A stretch of 64,000 bases of DNA from Erythroxylum novogranatense. Its lineage: Eukaryota > Streptophyta > Magnoliopsida > Malpighiales > Erythroxylaceae. Position 1 is the first letter of the stretch. Each line of letters begins with the position of its first letter. The translations under genes and the position numbers were made by a program. Where the stretch lies: positions 30,707,402 through 30,771,401 of the forward strand of contig CM057230.1 of NCBI GenBank assembly GCA_029891385.1. Direction: 5' to 3'. This document shows, piece by piece, positions 31,131-44,763 of this stretch. Under the pieces are notes generated by a model that was not told the origin of the DNA, did not search any database, and saw only the letters and a program-made list of their open reading frames with translations.

Positions 31131-33586
31131 CATCCCATCACCGATGGGAAGGATAAAATAGCAATTTAGAATGTGTTATGAGTGTGTAAACTTATCTCGG
31201 CATGATCATGCATAATATGGCCTTCATATATACATGAATAGAAATTTTTGCACATGCACATGACTGTACATGCATTCGTGACATTTCCTGGCATATGTGT
31301 CTATAAATGTGATTTTTGTGCTTGAAAATTTAATTGGAGTAGGTTTTTGTGAGTTTTGTATTTTTAGAGGATTTTAGAAAATTTTCTGGAAAATTTCGGC
31401 AAAAATTTCTGGACCGAAAAAATTGTCAAGTGGCAGACTGATTAGTTTTCAGTACTAGAAATGACTGTCCAATGGCACTAGAAAGTTAAATTCATGATTT
31501 TAGGAATTTTTGATATGAGCCACTGGAATTTGGAGTAGAAATTTAATTGTATTTGAAAAGAAACCTTAAGAGTGCTTAAAAACAAGACAAGTGGCAAGTG
31601 ACACTTGTCACTTGCCTACTTAGGTCTTAAACTTGGTTTTTTATATTATTTAACCTAACTTTTGAGAGCCTTCCACGACATTTCTTCTTTTTAAGAGTTT
31701 TGGTGTTCTTTTGGGCTCTTCTTCTCCACCATTGCCGTAGGTTCTTCTCCTCCTTGGAGTGTTTAAGAGTTTGCTCATCTTTCCTCCTCCTTCCACTTTG
31801 CTTTTTCTTCCTTTAACTCTCCTAAAAAGGGCTAGCGTAAATTTTCCCCCTTAAGAAGATGGTGAACGTGGGTGGTGAAGAAAAGTAGAGAAGTTGGTGT
31901 CTTTTGAAGATTTGAAGCTAAATAGGTAAGATTTATGTTTTATGTTCTTAAATTGGTAGTTAGATGCCTTTATTGTGATGTCTTGTACATTAATTGCATG
32001 AACTTGTGTTTGGTGTATATGGGTAGGTTATTGTCTTGGTTGATTTAAGATTGATTGAAGATGAATGATATAGCATGTGTAGTATGTGAATTAAGTATTT
32101 TGGATTAAGTTTGATGATGTTAGATGAGTGTTTAGTAAAGAAAGAAAGTTGTGTGTGTGTGCTGCCATTTTGTGGCTACTTGTTCAAGTAAAGGTCTTGA
32201 TGAAATTTTGGCTGATTTCTTGACTAAATTGGATGCTTATTGATGTAGAAATGGTATTGGAATGATAGGAGTAGAGTTAGGTGTAAAAGCTAGAAAATGG
32301 AATGTGAATCTGTTTGAATGTTTAGGTCATAACTTTTGATATGGTTATGCTATTGAGATGAGGTTTAGCTTTAATTAAACTTGAGAAGTTTGGCTAGAAT
32401 TCTTATGAAGGAAGTTCTATCCAATTGTGACTTGAAGGGTTCTAAATTTTGCCTTGAAAGTGGGCAATATGTGCAGGGTGAATAGTGCTGTTTCTAACAT
32501 TGAATGATTTGTGACTTGAAACTTTGGGAAATTTTTTTAGGCTAAAGTAGACAGATTTTGTGAAATTGGTCTTTATGAAAGTTGAAGATTTTCTTGTTAG
32601 CTTTCTATCGCCACTAAGTATGATATTTTTCGAGTTTGAGGTTGAAATTTATGATTTGTGAACTTTCAGATGGTTTTTCAAAGAAAGAATGTGCTTTGTG
32701 TGTGAAATGTCTCTAAATATAGGTTTTGTGATTACTGTGCTTCGAAGCTAATTCTGGACTATTATGGATTAAATTAGCTCAAGTGATCTTATGTAAAGTT
32801 ATAGAGGAATGTCTTATCTTTGTAATGAGGTATAATATGCTAATTTTGGATGTAGGGATTGTAAGTTATGAATTTTTAAAGTATGGTTATGATTTAGGTG
32901 ATATGTTGATTTAATACTCTTTAACAGAGTAGCCTTAATTATTAGTGAATTTGATTTAGTTAGAGGTAGAATTTGCTTTTATGCCCTTTATGAGAATTGT
33001 ATCATGTTTTATGATCTTTTCAGTGATATAAAGTATGAAATTTTTGGACAATGGGTTAGGAAGTTATGATTTTTGGAAGATTGTGTTACTGTTAGGATGA
33101 CACTTATATAGGCAGAAATTTTGATTGAGAAATTGATCTATTTAGAGGTTTAATTTGCTTCCAAGTTGTTCATGAAAGTAGTAGAATATGTTTTAATCTT
33201 TCTTTTGATATAAAACTTGGAATTTGTGGCAATAGGAATGGAAAGATATGATTTTACAAGAGTGTTATACTATTGTGGAAAATTTGTGATTTGGCAGTAA
33301 CTTTGATTGCATATTTGACATCCTTAGGGGTGAAATTGGCTTATGAGTCCTTCATGGAACTTGTAGATTTTTCTGTTATCTTTCCAATGAGACTTTATTT
33401 TTCATTTTTGGACACTTGTGTGAAAAGATAGGGTGTGTGGAAGAAGAGAATGTATATGGATGAAGAAAAAAAAAGAAATTGGATCAGGCGAGGGGCTGAT
33501 CTCGGCCTCGCGAGGGTGAGCATCCAGCTCGCCCTCGCGAGTGCAACCGCTCGCGAGGGCGACAGCTCGCGAGGGAGAGCGTATGC
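31126..33586 (+). repeat. 3' LTR of the large chromovirus, piece 1
   Basis: It starts TGTAACATCCC and is collinear with 9886-12340 of the 5' LTR: U3 palindrome (31593-31616), donor-like GTAAGA (31926), roughly 180-bp modules, GC-rich island from about 33487. It is cut inside the island after TATGC by the 33587 element. It continues at 44764-44790 and 58489-60029. Confidence 0.93.
33487..33586 (+). repeat. GC-rich island of the 3' LTR (left part)
   Basis: CTCGCGAG and GCGAGGGCGA words match 12267-12340. The remainder is at 44764-44790 and 58489-58496, displaced by two insertions 27 bp apart. Confidence 0.85.
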
Positions 33587-34316
33587 TGTTGGGTCCCATT
33601 TCCGGAACCCAACTCTCTTGCGAAATATGAAACCTTAAGCGGATATGCCCTCGAGCAGTTCTTTCATTGAACCCTTAAAAGACATTATCAATTTAAACTC
33701 ATTACCTTTTTTTTTACAACCCAAAATTGCTCTGATTTGCTCAAGGATGTGCTTGAACAAATCAGTCCCTAAGCTTAAACTCAATTCTCCTATTTGTGAA
33801 CAGAATTCGAACCATCAAATTGGAATTTCAATTTGACTTCTTCATATCAATCATAGCTCTAAATCTCCTATTTATTTTGAAGCAAGAATCACCTCAATCA
33901 GAGTTCTACAACTCGAGATATCATCAAATTACCATAATGTATTCATATTCTAAACAAGCCCTCCTATCCGACCTCTCACTTGTTTTTATTCAAACTTTCT
34001 CAAATAAGCTCTAAATGATACAAATTTTCATGGAAAGATACCTACATGTCTTAGGAATCCATTGTTTTAAGAATCGCTTCAATTGGAGGTCGGATGAGGG
34101 AGTTATGATTAAAAGAGTATACCATGTTCATTCCCAAAATCAATTTGAACATACTTTGGCGCGATTGCCATAACTTTTGCTACAATTATTCAAATGCCTT
34201 CGTTCTTCTGCCATTGGAAAGATAACATCAAGATCTACAACTCGTATTAGAGCCTTTGACGCGAGATTCGGCTTGTAAACTAGTCAAAATCGCAAATTAC
34301 TAAAGTTGACCCGAGG

Positions 34317-34412
34317 CTGTGTGTCCGTTTAACGGACACAGACTGACAAAACACTCTAATTCGCTCGAGAAGGTCCGTTAAACGGACATCCATGTCCGTT
34401 TAACGGACGCAC
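34317..34412 (-). repeat. Palindromic island (GTCCGTTTAACGGAC type)
   Basis: GTGTCCGTTTAACGGACAC (34321-34339) and further copies of the same palindrome near 34368 and 34391. The corresponding block of the other LTR is at 42071-42183. Confidence 0.9.
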
Positions 34413-36312
34413 ACTGCCCAAACACTCCAAAACTCCTTCTAAAGCCTTTCCAATGCTTCCAAACTCCATCCTAACCCCATATACATTCATAAACACCCCA
34501 AAATTCAACTTTTCAAGGGTAACTCAACTTCCTAACCAAGCCAATACCAATCTAAATACATCAACTCCCAAACTTCAATCAACTAACTCAGAAAACACAC
34601 AAATTCCTATCATTCATTGTAGGCATCAAGTCCATACTTCTCATGCAACATTATTTCTTCTAATGCTCATAACACACCTTTCAATATCCAACATGCTATT
34701 CTAGCACAAACAACAAATGGCAATCATACAAACAATTATACTATACACAATATCCATTTACACAATCATATATTTCAACATTTAAAAGACATATTCAAAT
34801 ACATAGGGACATCCCCAATTTTGCACTCTCATAAATAAACAAAATAAACATTTGAACAACCTTCTTTACAAATTGATGTACACATCACAACTTAAACCAT
34901 TACAATGAATACTCAAAATTTATCATTTTAAGAAGCTATACAAAGGGGTTCATCTAGCTTAATACAAACTAACAATCTCGGCGTCTAAATGTCTTGCAAG
35001 GATTACCGCCTTCGAGACTGCACTTGAGGGGAAACATGGGTTGAGCTTGATACTCGGTGGCTAAACCATTTATAGCTATTGGCTTTTGAGCCACACAAAC
35101 AACCAATACATATGCATACACGCATGTATATAAACATACATACATCAATAATAATTCATCCATTACAAATCAAGTGACATTTCATAATTCAAATTATCAT
35201 CACTTATTAACCACAATTTAGGTCATTGTATCATTCAAGCGTAACACACAATTCATAAATGCAATGCACATCAAAGGCAAATGCACAATCAAATGGCTCG
35301 AGGTTTAGTGAACAAAATGACGAAATCGAAGTTTGCGTCATGAGCAAACGAGTCCATTTCGGATCTAAATGGGCCCAAGCGGGCAGCCGGAGAAGGCTTT
35401 GGTCGTCGGCGTGCACGTGACTCAAAGCAGTTCCACTCTCGCCACACAAGGCACATAATTCAATTCAATGCTTAATTTAATCATTCATAGACAAAATGCC
35501 ATGATTCACATGACATAGGCATAATTCAATTGTTCATACTCTCATTTCTTTCTTATAAAAAATGCCATGATTTAGCCCAATGGCATAACAAACATAGCGA
35601 AATGTCAAGCATTACACAATGTGTGACATGACATAATCACAATTTCATGATTCGATCATCCATTCATATACAAAATGCCATAATTCAATTTAATGGCATG
35701 ATAATCATATCCAAACGTCAAGCATTTGAAATTACATAACATGGCATATTCACAGTTTCATTTATTCCATCAATTAGGCAAACATCATATCAACATAACA
35801 ACCATTCTAAGTCAATCATTTAACACATAGCTCATATACACACATTTTTGCCCATTTGCACCAAAAACCATAAAGGGTTTACCCACTTTATAGTCGAAAA
35901 TCCACAAATCACTTGTCCCCTTCCTCTTGCTCTTGGATTGACCCTTTATTGCCTAAACAAAACCAACAATTCATCAATTCCTCTTCAATTTTTGAAATTC
36001 CTTTTTAAAACCCTAAAAACCCTTTCTAACTTCACTCTAACCTCTACATAGCTCATCTAGGTTGGAAAACTCCAAACCTAGCTAAAAACTCAAAAAAAAC
36101 ATACAAATTTTACTATTCATCATCTTCTTTACTAAGTTTTCTCTCTCTAGAATCTTCCATAACCAAACCCTAACCCATTCTTAAAGAAAACATGGAGAAG
36201 AAGAAGAATATATGTAATATCCCGGCTCCTCTATGAAGGGCTTGACTCCTAAAAATTTGGGGCACGTGAGCTTAGAACCCTAAAAATTAGAAGAGGGTAT
36301 GAAAATTGTGTG

Positions 36313-36418
36313 TAAAGTCAAGCGGACATAGAGTCCGCTTAACGGACGGGGTGAATTGGAACACTTTGAATGGCTCATGTCCGTTTAACGGACATGCAAG
36401 TCCGTTTAACGGACATCC
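36313..36418 (+). repeat. Palindromic words shared with the surrounding LTR
   Basis: TGTCCGTTTAACGGACA and variants occur about 100-200 bp into this LTR. The same palindrome forms the island of the TGTTGG-type LTR in which this solo LTR is inserted, although the two LTRs are otherwise unrelated by eye. Confidence 0.85.
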
Positions 36419-39217
36419 ACAGGGCAACTTTAGTCAATCATATTTGTGATCGTTTTAAATTTGGTACTTGTGGTCTTAAGTGAGATTTTGATAAAAATGC
36501 ATCATATTTGGATAGACATTGATGAATTGAAATTTTGCACACATTAAAATCATTGACCATGCACTCAATTGACATTTTCTGGGTATAATCGGAAATAAAT
36601 AGGATTGCTTTGAGATTTGTAAGTTGGGATTATTGAAAATTGATTTGGACAATGAAATTGTTAATTTTGTATTTTTGGAGAATTTTAGGAAAATTTTCCT
36701 AAAATTTTTGAGATAATTTTCAGACTGGGAAAAATGCCGAGTGGCAGATAAATTGATAAATGGTAGTAGAATTTATGGTCAACTAGCATTGGAATATTAA
36801 ATACAAGACTTAAGGAATTAGTGACAAGTGTACTTTATTGAGATTTGGGTTTAAAAAGGACATTTATAAGACAAATGAATGAAAAATTGACAAGTGGCAA
36901 GTGACATGTGTCACTTGCCAAGCCATGCCACCTAAACCTCTTATGAAGTACCTTCTAGATTCTTTTATAAGTGTGTCCCACGACACTCTCCTTCATTTGG
37001 CCTCCCAAGTTGTGTTTTGTTTTTGTTTTTCTCTCCATTTTCGTGACTTCCACTCTTCTCTTCATCTCCTCCATAACTTGGTAATCTTTTGTGTAAAACC
37101 TTGCTCCATCTCTACCATCTTGTTGTTCCTTCAAGTTGGTCTAAGGAAAACCTAAGCAACCTCCTAGAAGGTGAAGATCATGGAGAGGATAGAGCTAGGG
37201 TTACATGGAGATTTTGAAGGAATTGAAGGAAAATCAAGTAAGTTTAGTGTTATATGGCATGAATATGGTTAATTGAAGCTTGCATGATGAGGGTTTGATG
37301 AATTGATTTGTGTTTTGCAAGGTTTGTGTATATATATTGAGTGATGTCAATTCATGTTCCTACCTTGTTTTTATATGTAGAAGATGAGTAATAATTTCAT
37401 GTAAGAGTATGGAGAGGTTTAGTGATTGAATGGATTTCAAAGGAGGGATTGAATGAGGGTAGAATTTGCTTGTGAATGGAATGGATATGCCCTGTTTTTA
37501 GTTAGTGATAAATGATAAATTATGAATTGCTTGTGAGTGATATCCTGAGTTGAATGGAGTAGTGAATGAAGGGAGAAGGAATGGAGGTGTTGATCTAGGC
37601 TTAAGATGGATTGGATGAGTTAAATGGTAAAAATGACCATGTGCAAAATCTGGAAATTTGAATTGGTTTGAGCTTTGGAGTGTGCTCTAATTGGATATTC
37701 ATAATTGATTGTATAATTGTCTAAATGAGTTGAAATTTGGCTTAAATGAAACTAGGGATCATTGGCTACAAATTTTATGAAGTTATTGATGGTGAATGTG
37801 GTCTTGGAAAGTCCCATATGTTGGTATGAAGTTAGGAACTTAAGTGTTGAAGTTGTTGAGAATAAAGGTATATGATTGTGTTTTATGTCAAGTGTTTATG
37901 ATCAATAATGGAATGTCATTTGGCTATAGATGATGTAAAGTTAAAAGGGAGTTAGAATATGGGTACTTGATAAGCATTGCACTAGAAATGATGGGCTAAG
38001 TATGAGAAATTGGGTGTTGGAAGTGAAGAGTTAAAAATCTGGAAAATCTCAAAACTCAATGGAACATATTTTAGTGCAATGGGCATAACTTTTTTTGTAG
38101 AAATCTGAATGAGATGATCTATACATGGTTTTAAACAAGACTTCAAGAGCTACAACTTCTATTTCAGGCACAATTTCGAAATTTTGATGTTTTGAGGGTC
38201 TAATTTTCAAAATAGTATAGGTTACCCGTAGCAGTCCGTTAAACGGACATTCACTGGACAAATGATACTAATTAAGCCTCAAATGAGTTTTAAAGTGAAC
38301 CTAGAATGATCCTTGGTTTATGGGACTAATATATGAAAGGTTTGAAGTGAAATTGAAGGTTAAAACTTAGAGAATAAATGGATGAAATCAAAGTGTCAAA
38401 TGCATAAGTGGATTGGAGATGAAAATGTTTATATACTTGTAATGCTATTCAAGGAAGGTAAGTAATAGGTGTTCAATGATTATTTATGAAAGGGAATTGG
38501 ATCTTATGCGATCATATGGGATTGGAAAATGAATGACGGAAAATTTAATTATGATACAAATGGGCAAATGTTCTTGAGATACAAGCTTATGGATATGCTA
38601 GACTCTTAAAGAGTCAAATGTGCATTTAGTTAACATGATCATATGAAAATGAAGTGTAAAACTTAGACTATTGAATTATGATTAGAGAATGGGCATACAG
38701 TGTGAGTGTATAGTAAATACCTGGGATTGTCATTGAGCATGCATGATATATTGCACATATACACTTGTGAAAATGGGATGACTAAACAATTGTGCTTTTG
38801 TTAATGTGTGTGCAAATTGTGTTTTGTATATGGATGATACAGGATAGAACGTCCTCATCCAGACGTTTCCAGATCATCAAAGAAAATGCTAACTAGAGCG
38901 TACTGTGAGTAGACCTAGATGGTCTTATTTATTGGTTTATTGCTTTTGTTATAAATTGAATGAGCATGGATTGATTTTATTGATTGCGATTGAATATAGG
39001 TTCCAGACAGAAGGTCTGATGATGGTATATTGGTAATTGTGATATTGAAGTGTTACTTGAATGTAAACTGGCCGAACTAAGTGTAGTGAAGTGATTAAGT
39101 GTTCTGCATATGCATACAAGTGAAAATGTGATTTTATGATTCATTGATTATGATTGAACAAGTGCACACAAATGTGAACAATGCATTTCCTTTCATGAAT
39201 GCACGAAATATAACTCG

Positions 39218-39416
39218 TTGTGACCAGAGGAGCCAATGATCAGAGCTTAAAGCTCAATGAATGAAAATGAGCTTCGAGCTCATAAGTGATTCAGAGCCTT
39301 AGGCTCAACGTTCAATGAGCCATATATGGGACAGTTTACAATGAGCCCCACGTGGGACAGTTATCAATGAGCCCGATATCCAATAGATACGGGACAGTAT
39401 AGGCACTCGGTCATAA
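39218..39416 (+). repeat. Hairpin array with closing stem
   Basis: TTGTGACCAGAG pairs with CACTCGGTCATAA. Internal dyads are GAGCTTAAAGCTC (39243-39255), GAGCTTCGAGCTC (39269-39281) and GAGCCTTAGGCTC (39294-39306), about 25 nt apart. Confidence 0.75.
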
Positions 39417-39479
39417 CGAAGAAATAAATAGAAATTGGGTCTCATGAACATATGTATGCATGATATGACTGATTTAATT

Positions 39480-39625
39480 GCACTGAATGGGAATGTGAAT
39501 TTGCATTGAATAGGAATATGAATTGTATTGAATGGGCATATGGAATTATATTGAATGGGCATATGCAATTGTATTGAATGGGCATATGGAATTGTATTGC
39601 ATGGGAATGTGAAATTATATTGAAA
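39480..39625 (+). repeat. Short tandem repeats, period about 23 bp
   Basis: TTGAATGGGCATATGGAAT-like units start at 39528, 39551 and 39574, with decayed copies on both sides. No open frame of note. Confidence 0.85.
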
Positions 39626-39848
39626 AGTGAATTGTATGTGCATTGCTTAAGGATTATATGAATGATACAGTGTATAGAGCATGAACAATATGTTTATGTG
39701 AAGTGATTGATCACATGTATGTGATATAATATGGCTGTTTATGCAATGATGCAAATGACATGGATCGAATAAAAGTGAATATGAAATGATTGATCGAATA
39801 TTTGTGATACCATATGTTGATAATGAATCACATTATTTGAATTATGTG

Positions 39849-39930
39849 TTGGGTGACTGGGTGAACTATCGATGATGGTCACTCACTGAGTTCGCAAAAC
39901 GCACCCAAAATTTGCATCTATTTTTTTCAG
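39849..39930 (+). promoter_or_regulatory. Conserved palindrome box with 3' splice-like site
   Basis: ACTATCGATGATGGT, TGAGTTCGCAAAAC and TTTTTTTCAG/G; slightly diverged from the other copies. Confidence 0.68.
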
Positions 39931-41255
39931 GATTCAGGAGAATACCCCGTTCTGCAATGGGAGTAGACTTATTGCATACAGAGGAAAGTTAGGGGTCGGA
40001 ATCAGTTCGCGTCTGCATTATGATATGTCTTATTTTCGTATTGCATGTATTCATCGAATTCTGTACAGTGTATAATTGAATGTTTCGGTGTAATAAGTGA
40101 CAAAGTATGGGAATTTTAGAAATGTGAATATGAATGTGTATATTGATTGCCAATTGGAAGTGATTATATGTGTTTTGTGTTTTGAAATGGGCCCTAATGG
40201 CCTAGAGTAGATTGTTTTGTTATTGAGAAAGGGTTAAAAATGAAAATGGGCTCAAATTGACTATTGAAATCGTATCGATGGTGCTGTTTGAAAACAAGTT
40301 AATTGATCGCGTCTGTTAACTGTATATGGCCCACATTGGAATGTGAGTGGTTTAAAAAAAAATTATACCGGTTTATGGGTGATTGATTGTTCTAGCATGC
40401 TACTTTCGCGAGCACGAACTCGAATATCACCGTCGATGTCGGGTTCGGGTCATGCGGAAGTGGGATGCTACAATATACCTTAGGAAGCTTGAATCTTCTA
40501 CCTTTTCTCCTTGGATCTTCAATTTCTTCTTCTCCCCTTTCTTTTCTCCCACGACTTTCGTCCTTCTTCTCTCCTCTTTTCATTTTCTTTCTTCTCCCTC
40601 TCATAACTCACGACACTCTCCTCTCTCCTTCTTCTATTTCTAACTTTTAAACCATTTATTTCATTATTCTTCCAAAAATACCCTTCATTAATTATGGCTT
40701 TCCCATTTTGCCCTCCTTTGATCTTTAACCTCCCAACTTACACTTCTAACTTCCTAACTAATTATCTTAGATCAATTGAAGGAATTTGCTAAAACTTCCT
40801 TCTAGAAAAATGTTTCTCAATATCTTACGTTTCCAACGACACAAAAAACGCTCAAATCGGACCAGAAACGAAAGAGTTATGGTCGAATTACTATCGAACC
40901 TGCACAAAATCCGAAACTGAACATTAACCCAACTTGACTCAAAAATTGACAACCATAGGGACTAAATTAAAACTCAATCCCTTCATATGATTTGTAGCCC
41001 CAAATATTAATTTTAATTTGCCTCAATAATCGACTAAATCGGAGTTGTACAACTCCCAAATTTCTTAAAATACTGAACTATGTTTAGAAAAATTATCTAA
41101 CTCATGACCTTTAACCAATCCTATGACTTTTGATTCAATCAATCTCTTTCCATTTCTTCTCAATTCCATAACTTCTTCTTTGCTTTATACATAGCTAAAT
41201 GCCCAACATTTCCTATTTAATAGTCTTAGCTTACAAAAGGGTTCGGGGTCCAACA

Positions 41256-41800
41256 ATTCTTCTCCCCTTAAAGAATTTCGTCCTCGAAATTCCTACATCG
41301 TTATCAAGCAGATGGAGGAATTTGCTATCATATGTGTTTCCTCATTCTCTTAGGTAATTTATTTACTTGAATAATTTCTTCCAAATGATCATAGTCAATT
41401 GATTCACTCGATTTTCCAATCATTCATTTAATTATCCACTTTCTTACTATTCCCTCAATATGTTTCAAATTATTTGTTAATACTACCCATAACGTATCGT
41501 ATCGATATTTCTTAGCATATTCATATATATCATATTATTTGTCTCACAATCCATATCTCTATAATGTCCGTACACTTAGCTCTTACGTCTATCTCTCTGT
41601 ATTCCATACCTTTGATTTGAGTCATGCAATTCCCATATAGATTAATCTCCCTTATCAATAACATCTCCAATCGATTATTGCTTTCAACCATCTTTGGCCT
41701 TATGCATCCACTAATAAGCCTTAAGCATATCTACAACAGTCAAGACTGTTGACAAAACAACTCACAAATGTTGTCAGTCATGCTTTCTCTAGAGATACCT
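41256..41800 (-). mobile_element. Remnant internal region of the 33587-44758 element
   Basis: About 545 bp without coding potential. On the minus strand it ends with AATTTCGAGGACGAAATTC and a polypurine-like tract before the LTR. It contains CAACAGTCAAGACTGTTG (41734-41751), nearly the palindrome found in the internal region of the 22344-28954 element. Confidence 0.75.
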
Positions 41801-42070
41801 ACATGTCTTAGGAATCCATTGTTTTAAGAATCGCTTCAATTGGAGGTCGGATGAGGGAGTTATGATTAAAAGAGTATATCATGCTCATTCCCAAAATCAA
41901 TTTGAACATACTTTGGCGCGATTGCCATAAATTTTTCTACAATTATCCAAATGCCTTCGTTCTTGTTCCATTGGAAAGATAACATCAAGATCTACAACTC
42001 GTATTAGAGCCTTCGATGCGAGATTCAGCCTCCAAACTAGTCAAAATTGCAAATTACTAAAGTTGACCCG

Positions 42071-42183
42071 AGGCTGTCCGTTAAACGGACATGTGTATAC
42101 ATTTAACGGACCTGACTAACAAAACACTCTAATTAAGCAGAGAAGGTTCGTTAAGCGGACATCCATGTCCGTTTAACGGACAC
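42071..42183 (-). repeat. Palindromic island of the second LTR (GTCCGTTTAACGGAC type)
   Basis: It contains CCGTTAAACGG, a decayed copy (CATTTAACGGACC), and TGTCCGTTTAACGGACA near 42166, matching 34317-34412. Confidence 0.88.
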
Positions 42184-44763
42184 ACACTGCCCAAACACTC
42201 CAAAACTCCTTCTAAAGCCTTTCCAATGCTTCCAAACTCCATCCTAACCCCATATACATTCATAAACACCCCATAATTCAACTTTTCAAGTGTAACTCAA
42301 CTTCCTAACCAAGCAAATACCAATCTAAATACATCAACTCCCAAAATTCAATCAACTAACTCACAAAACACACAAATTCCTATCATTCATTGTAGGCATC
42401 AAGTCCATACTTCTCATACAACATTATTTCTTCTAATGCTCATAACACACCTTTCAATATCCAACATGCTATTCTAGCACAAACATCAAATGGCAATCAT
42501 ACAAACAATTATACTATACACAATATCCATTTACACAATCATATATTTCAACCTTTAAAAGACATATTCAAATACATAGGGACATCCCCAATTTTGCACT
42601 CTCATAAATAAACAAAATAAACATTTGAACAACCTTCTTTACAAATTGATGTACACATCACGACTTAAACCATTACAATGAATACTCAAAATTTATCATT
42701 TTTAAGAAGCTATACAAAGGGGTTCATCTAGCTTAATACAAACTAACAATCTCGACGCATCCAAATGTCTTGCAAGGATTCGCCTTCCGTAGATCGCACT
42801 TTTTGGGGAAACATGGGTTGAGCTTGACAACTCGATTGGCTAAACCATTTATAGCCATTGGCTTTTGAGCCACACAAACAACCAATACATATGCATACAC
42901 GCATGTATATAAACATACATACATCAATAATAATTCATCCATTACAAATCAAGTGACATTTCATAATTCAAATTATCATCACTTATTAACCACAATTTAG
43001 GTCATTGTATCATTCAAGCGTAACACACAATTCATAAATGCAATGCACATCAAAGGAAAATGCACAATCAAATGGCTCGAGGGTTTCGTGAACAAAATGG
43101 CGAAATCGAAGTTTCGTCATGAGCTAAACGAGTCCATTCGGATCTCGTGAGCCTGGCGGGCGATCGGGAGAAGGCTTTGGTCGTCAGCGCACGTGACTCA
43201 AACGGTTCCACTCTAAGCCACACAAGGCACATAATTCAATTCAATGCTTAATTTAATCATTCATAGACAAAATGCCATGATTCACATGACATAGGCATAA
43301 TTCAATTGTTCATACTCTCATTTCTTTCTTATAAAAATGCCATGATTTAGTGATGGCATAACAAACATAGCGAAATGTCAAGCATTACACAATGTGTGAC
43401 ATGACATAATCACAATTTCATGATTCAATCATCCATTCATATACAAAATTCCATAATTCAATTTAATGGCATGATAATCATATCCAAGCGTCAAGCATTT
43501 GAAATTACATAACATGGCATATTCACGGTTTCATTTATTCCATCAATTAGGCAAACATCATATCAACATAACAACCATTCTAAGTCAATCATTTAACACA
43601 TATAGCACATACACACATTTTGCCCATTTGCACCAAAAACCATAAAGGGTTTACCCACTTTATAGTCGAAAATCCACAAATCACTTGTCCCCTTCCTCTT
43701 GCTCTTGGATTGACCCTTGATTGCCTAAACAAAACCAACAATTCATCAATTCCTCTTCAATTTTTGAAATTCCTTTTTAAAACCCTAAAAACCCTTTTTA
43801 ACTTCACTCTAACCTCTATATAGCTCATCTAGGTTGGAAAACTCCAAACCTAGCTAAAAACCCCAAAAAAACTTACAAATTTCACTATTCATCATCTTCT
43901 TCACTAAGTTTTCTCTCTCTAGAATCTTCCATAACCAAACCCTAACCCATTCTTAAAGAAAACATGGAGAAGAAGAAGAATATACCTTAGGAAGCTTGAA
44001 TCTTCTCCCTTTTCTCCTTGGATCTTCAATTTCTTCTTCTCCCCTTTCTTTTCTCCCACGACTTTCCTCCTTCTTCTCTCTTCTTTTCATTTTCTTTCTT
44101 CTCCCTCTCATAACTCAAGACACTCTCCTCTCTCCTTCTTCTATTTCTAAATTTTAAACCATTTATTTCATTATTCTTCCAAAAATGCCCTTCATTAATT
44201 ATGCCTTTCCCATTTTGCCCTCCTTTGATCTTTAACCTCCCAACTTACACTTCTAACTTCCTAACTAATTATCTTAGATCAATTGAAGGAATTTGCCAAA
44301 ACTTCCTTCTAGAAAAATGTTTCTCAATGTCTTACGTTTCCAACGACACCAAAAACTCTCAAATCGGGTCAGAAACGAAAGAGTTATGGTCGAATTACTA
44401 TCGGACCTGCACAAAATCCGAAACTGAACATTAACCCTACTTGACTCAAAAATTGAAAACCATAGGGACTAAATTAAAACTCGATCCCTTCATATGATTT
44501 GTAGCCCCAAATCTTAATTTTAATTTGCCTCAATAATCCACTAAATCGGAGTTATACAGCTCGAATTTCTCAAAATCTTGAACTATGTTCGAAAAATTAT
44601 CAACTCATGACCTTTAACCAATCCTATGACTTTTGATTCAATCAATCTCTTTCCATTTCTTCTCAATTCCATAACTTCTTCTTTGCTTTATACATAGCTA
44701 AATGCCCAACATTTCCTATTTAATAGTCCTAGCTTACAGAAGGGTTCAGGGTCCAACATATGC

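Larger units (their letters stand above)
36213..40472 (+). mobile_element. Solo LTR (TGTAATATCCC), TSD ATATA
   Basis: The insertion of 4,260 bp is flanked by ATATA at 36208-36212 and 40473-40477, so it sits inside the 3' LTR of the 33587-44758 element. In order it holds palindromic GTCCGTTTAACGGAC words (36313-36418, one near 38238), the U3 palindrome (36896-36919), TTTTATAAG (about 36963), donor-like CAAGTAAGT (37238), ATACAG and exon-like box (38843-38904), GTGAGT (38905), hairpin array (39218-39416), 23-bp repeats, palindrome box and CAG (39930). It ends GGGATGCTACA. There is no PBS or coding region. Confidence 0.95.
33587..44758 (-). mobile_element. Deleted LTR element (reverse, TGTTGG type), TSD TATGC
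   Basis: The insertion is flanked by TATGC at 33582-33586 and 44759-44763 and runs TGTTGGGTCCC...GGGTCCAACA. On the minus strand, the 5' LTR is 44758-41801 (missing its last about 450 bp), a remnant internal region is 41800-41256, and the 3' LTR is 41255-33587 (about 3.4 kb after removing a nested solo LTR). A polypurine-like tract (plus-strand ATTCTTCTCCCCTT, 41256-41269) adjoins the 3' LTR and fixes the orientation. PBS and any gag-pol are gone. The two LTRs are similar, with most differences in GC-rich patches. Confidence 0.93.

Noticed and set aside
33435..33638. 67-codon frame across the 33587 boundary
   Set aside because: It spans the junction between a host LTR and an inserted element, so it is a chance product of the insertion.
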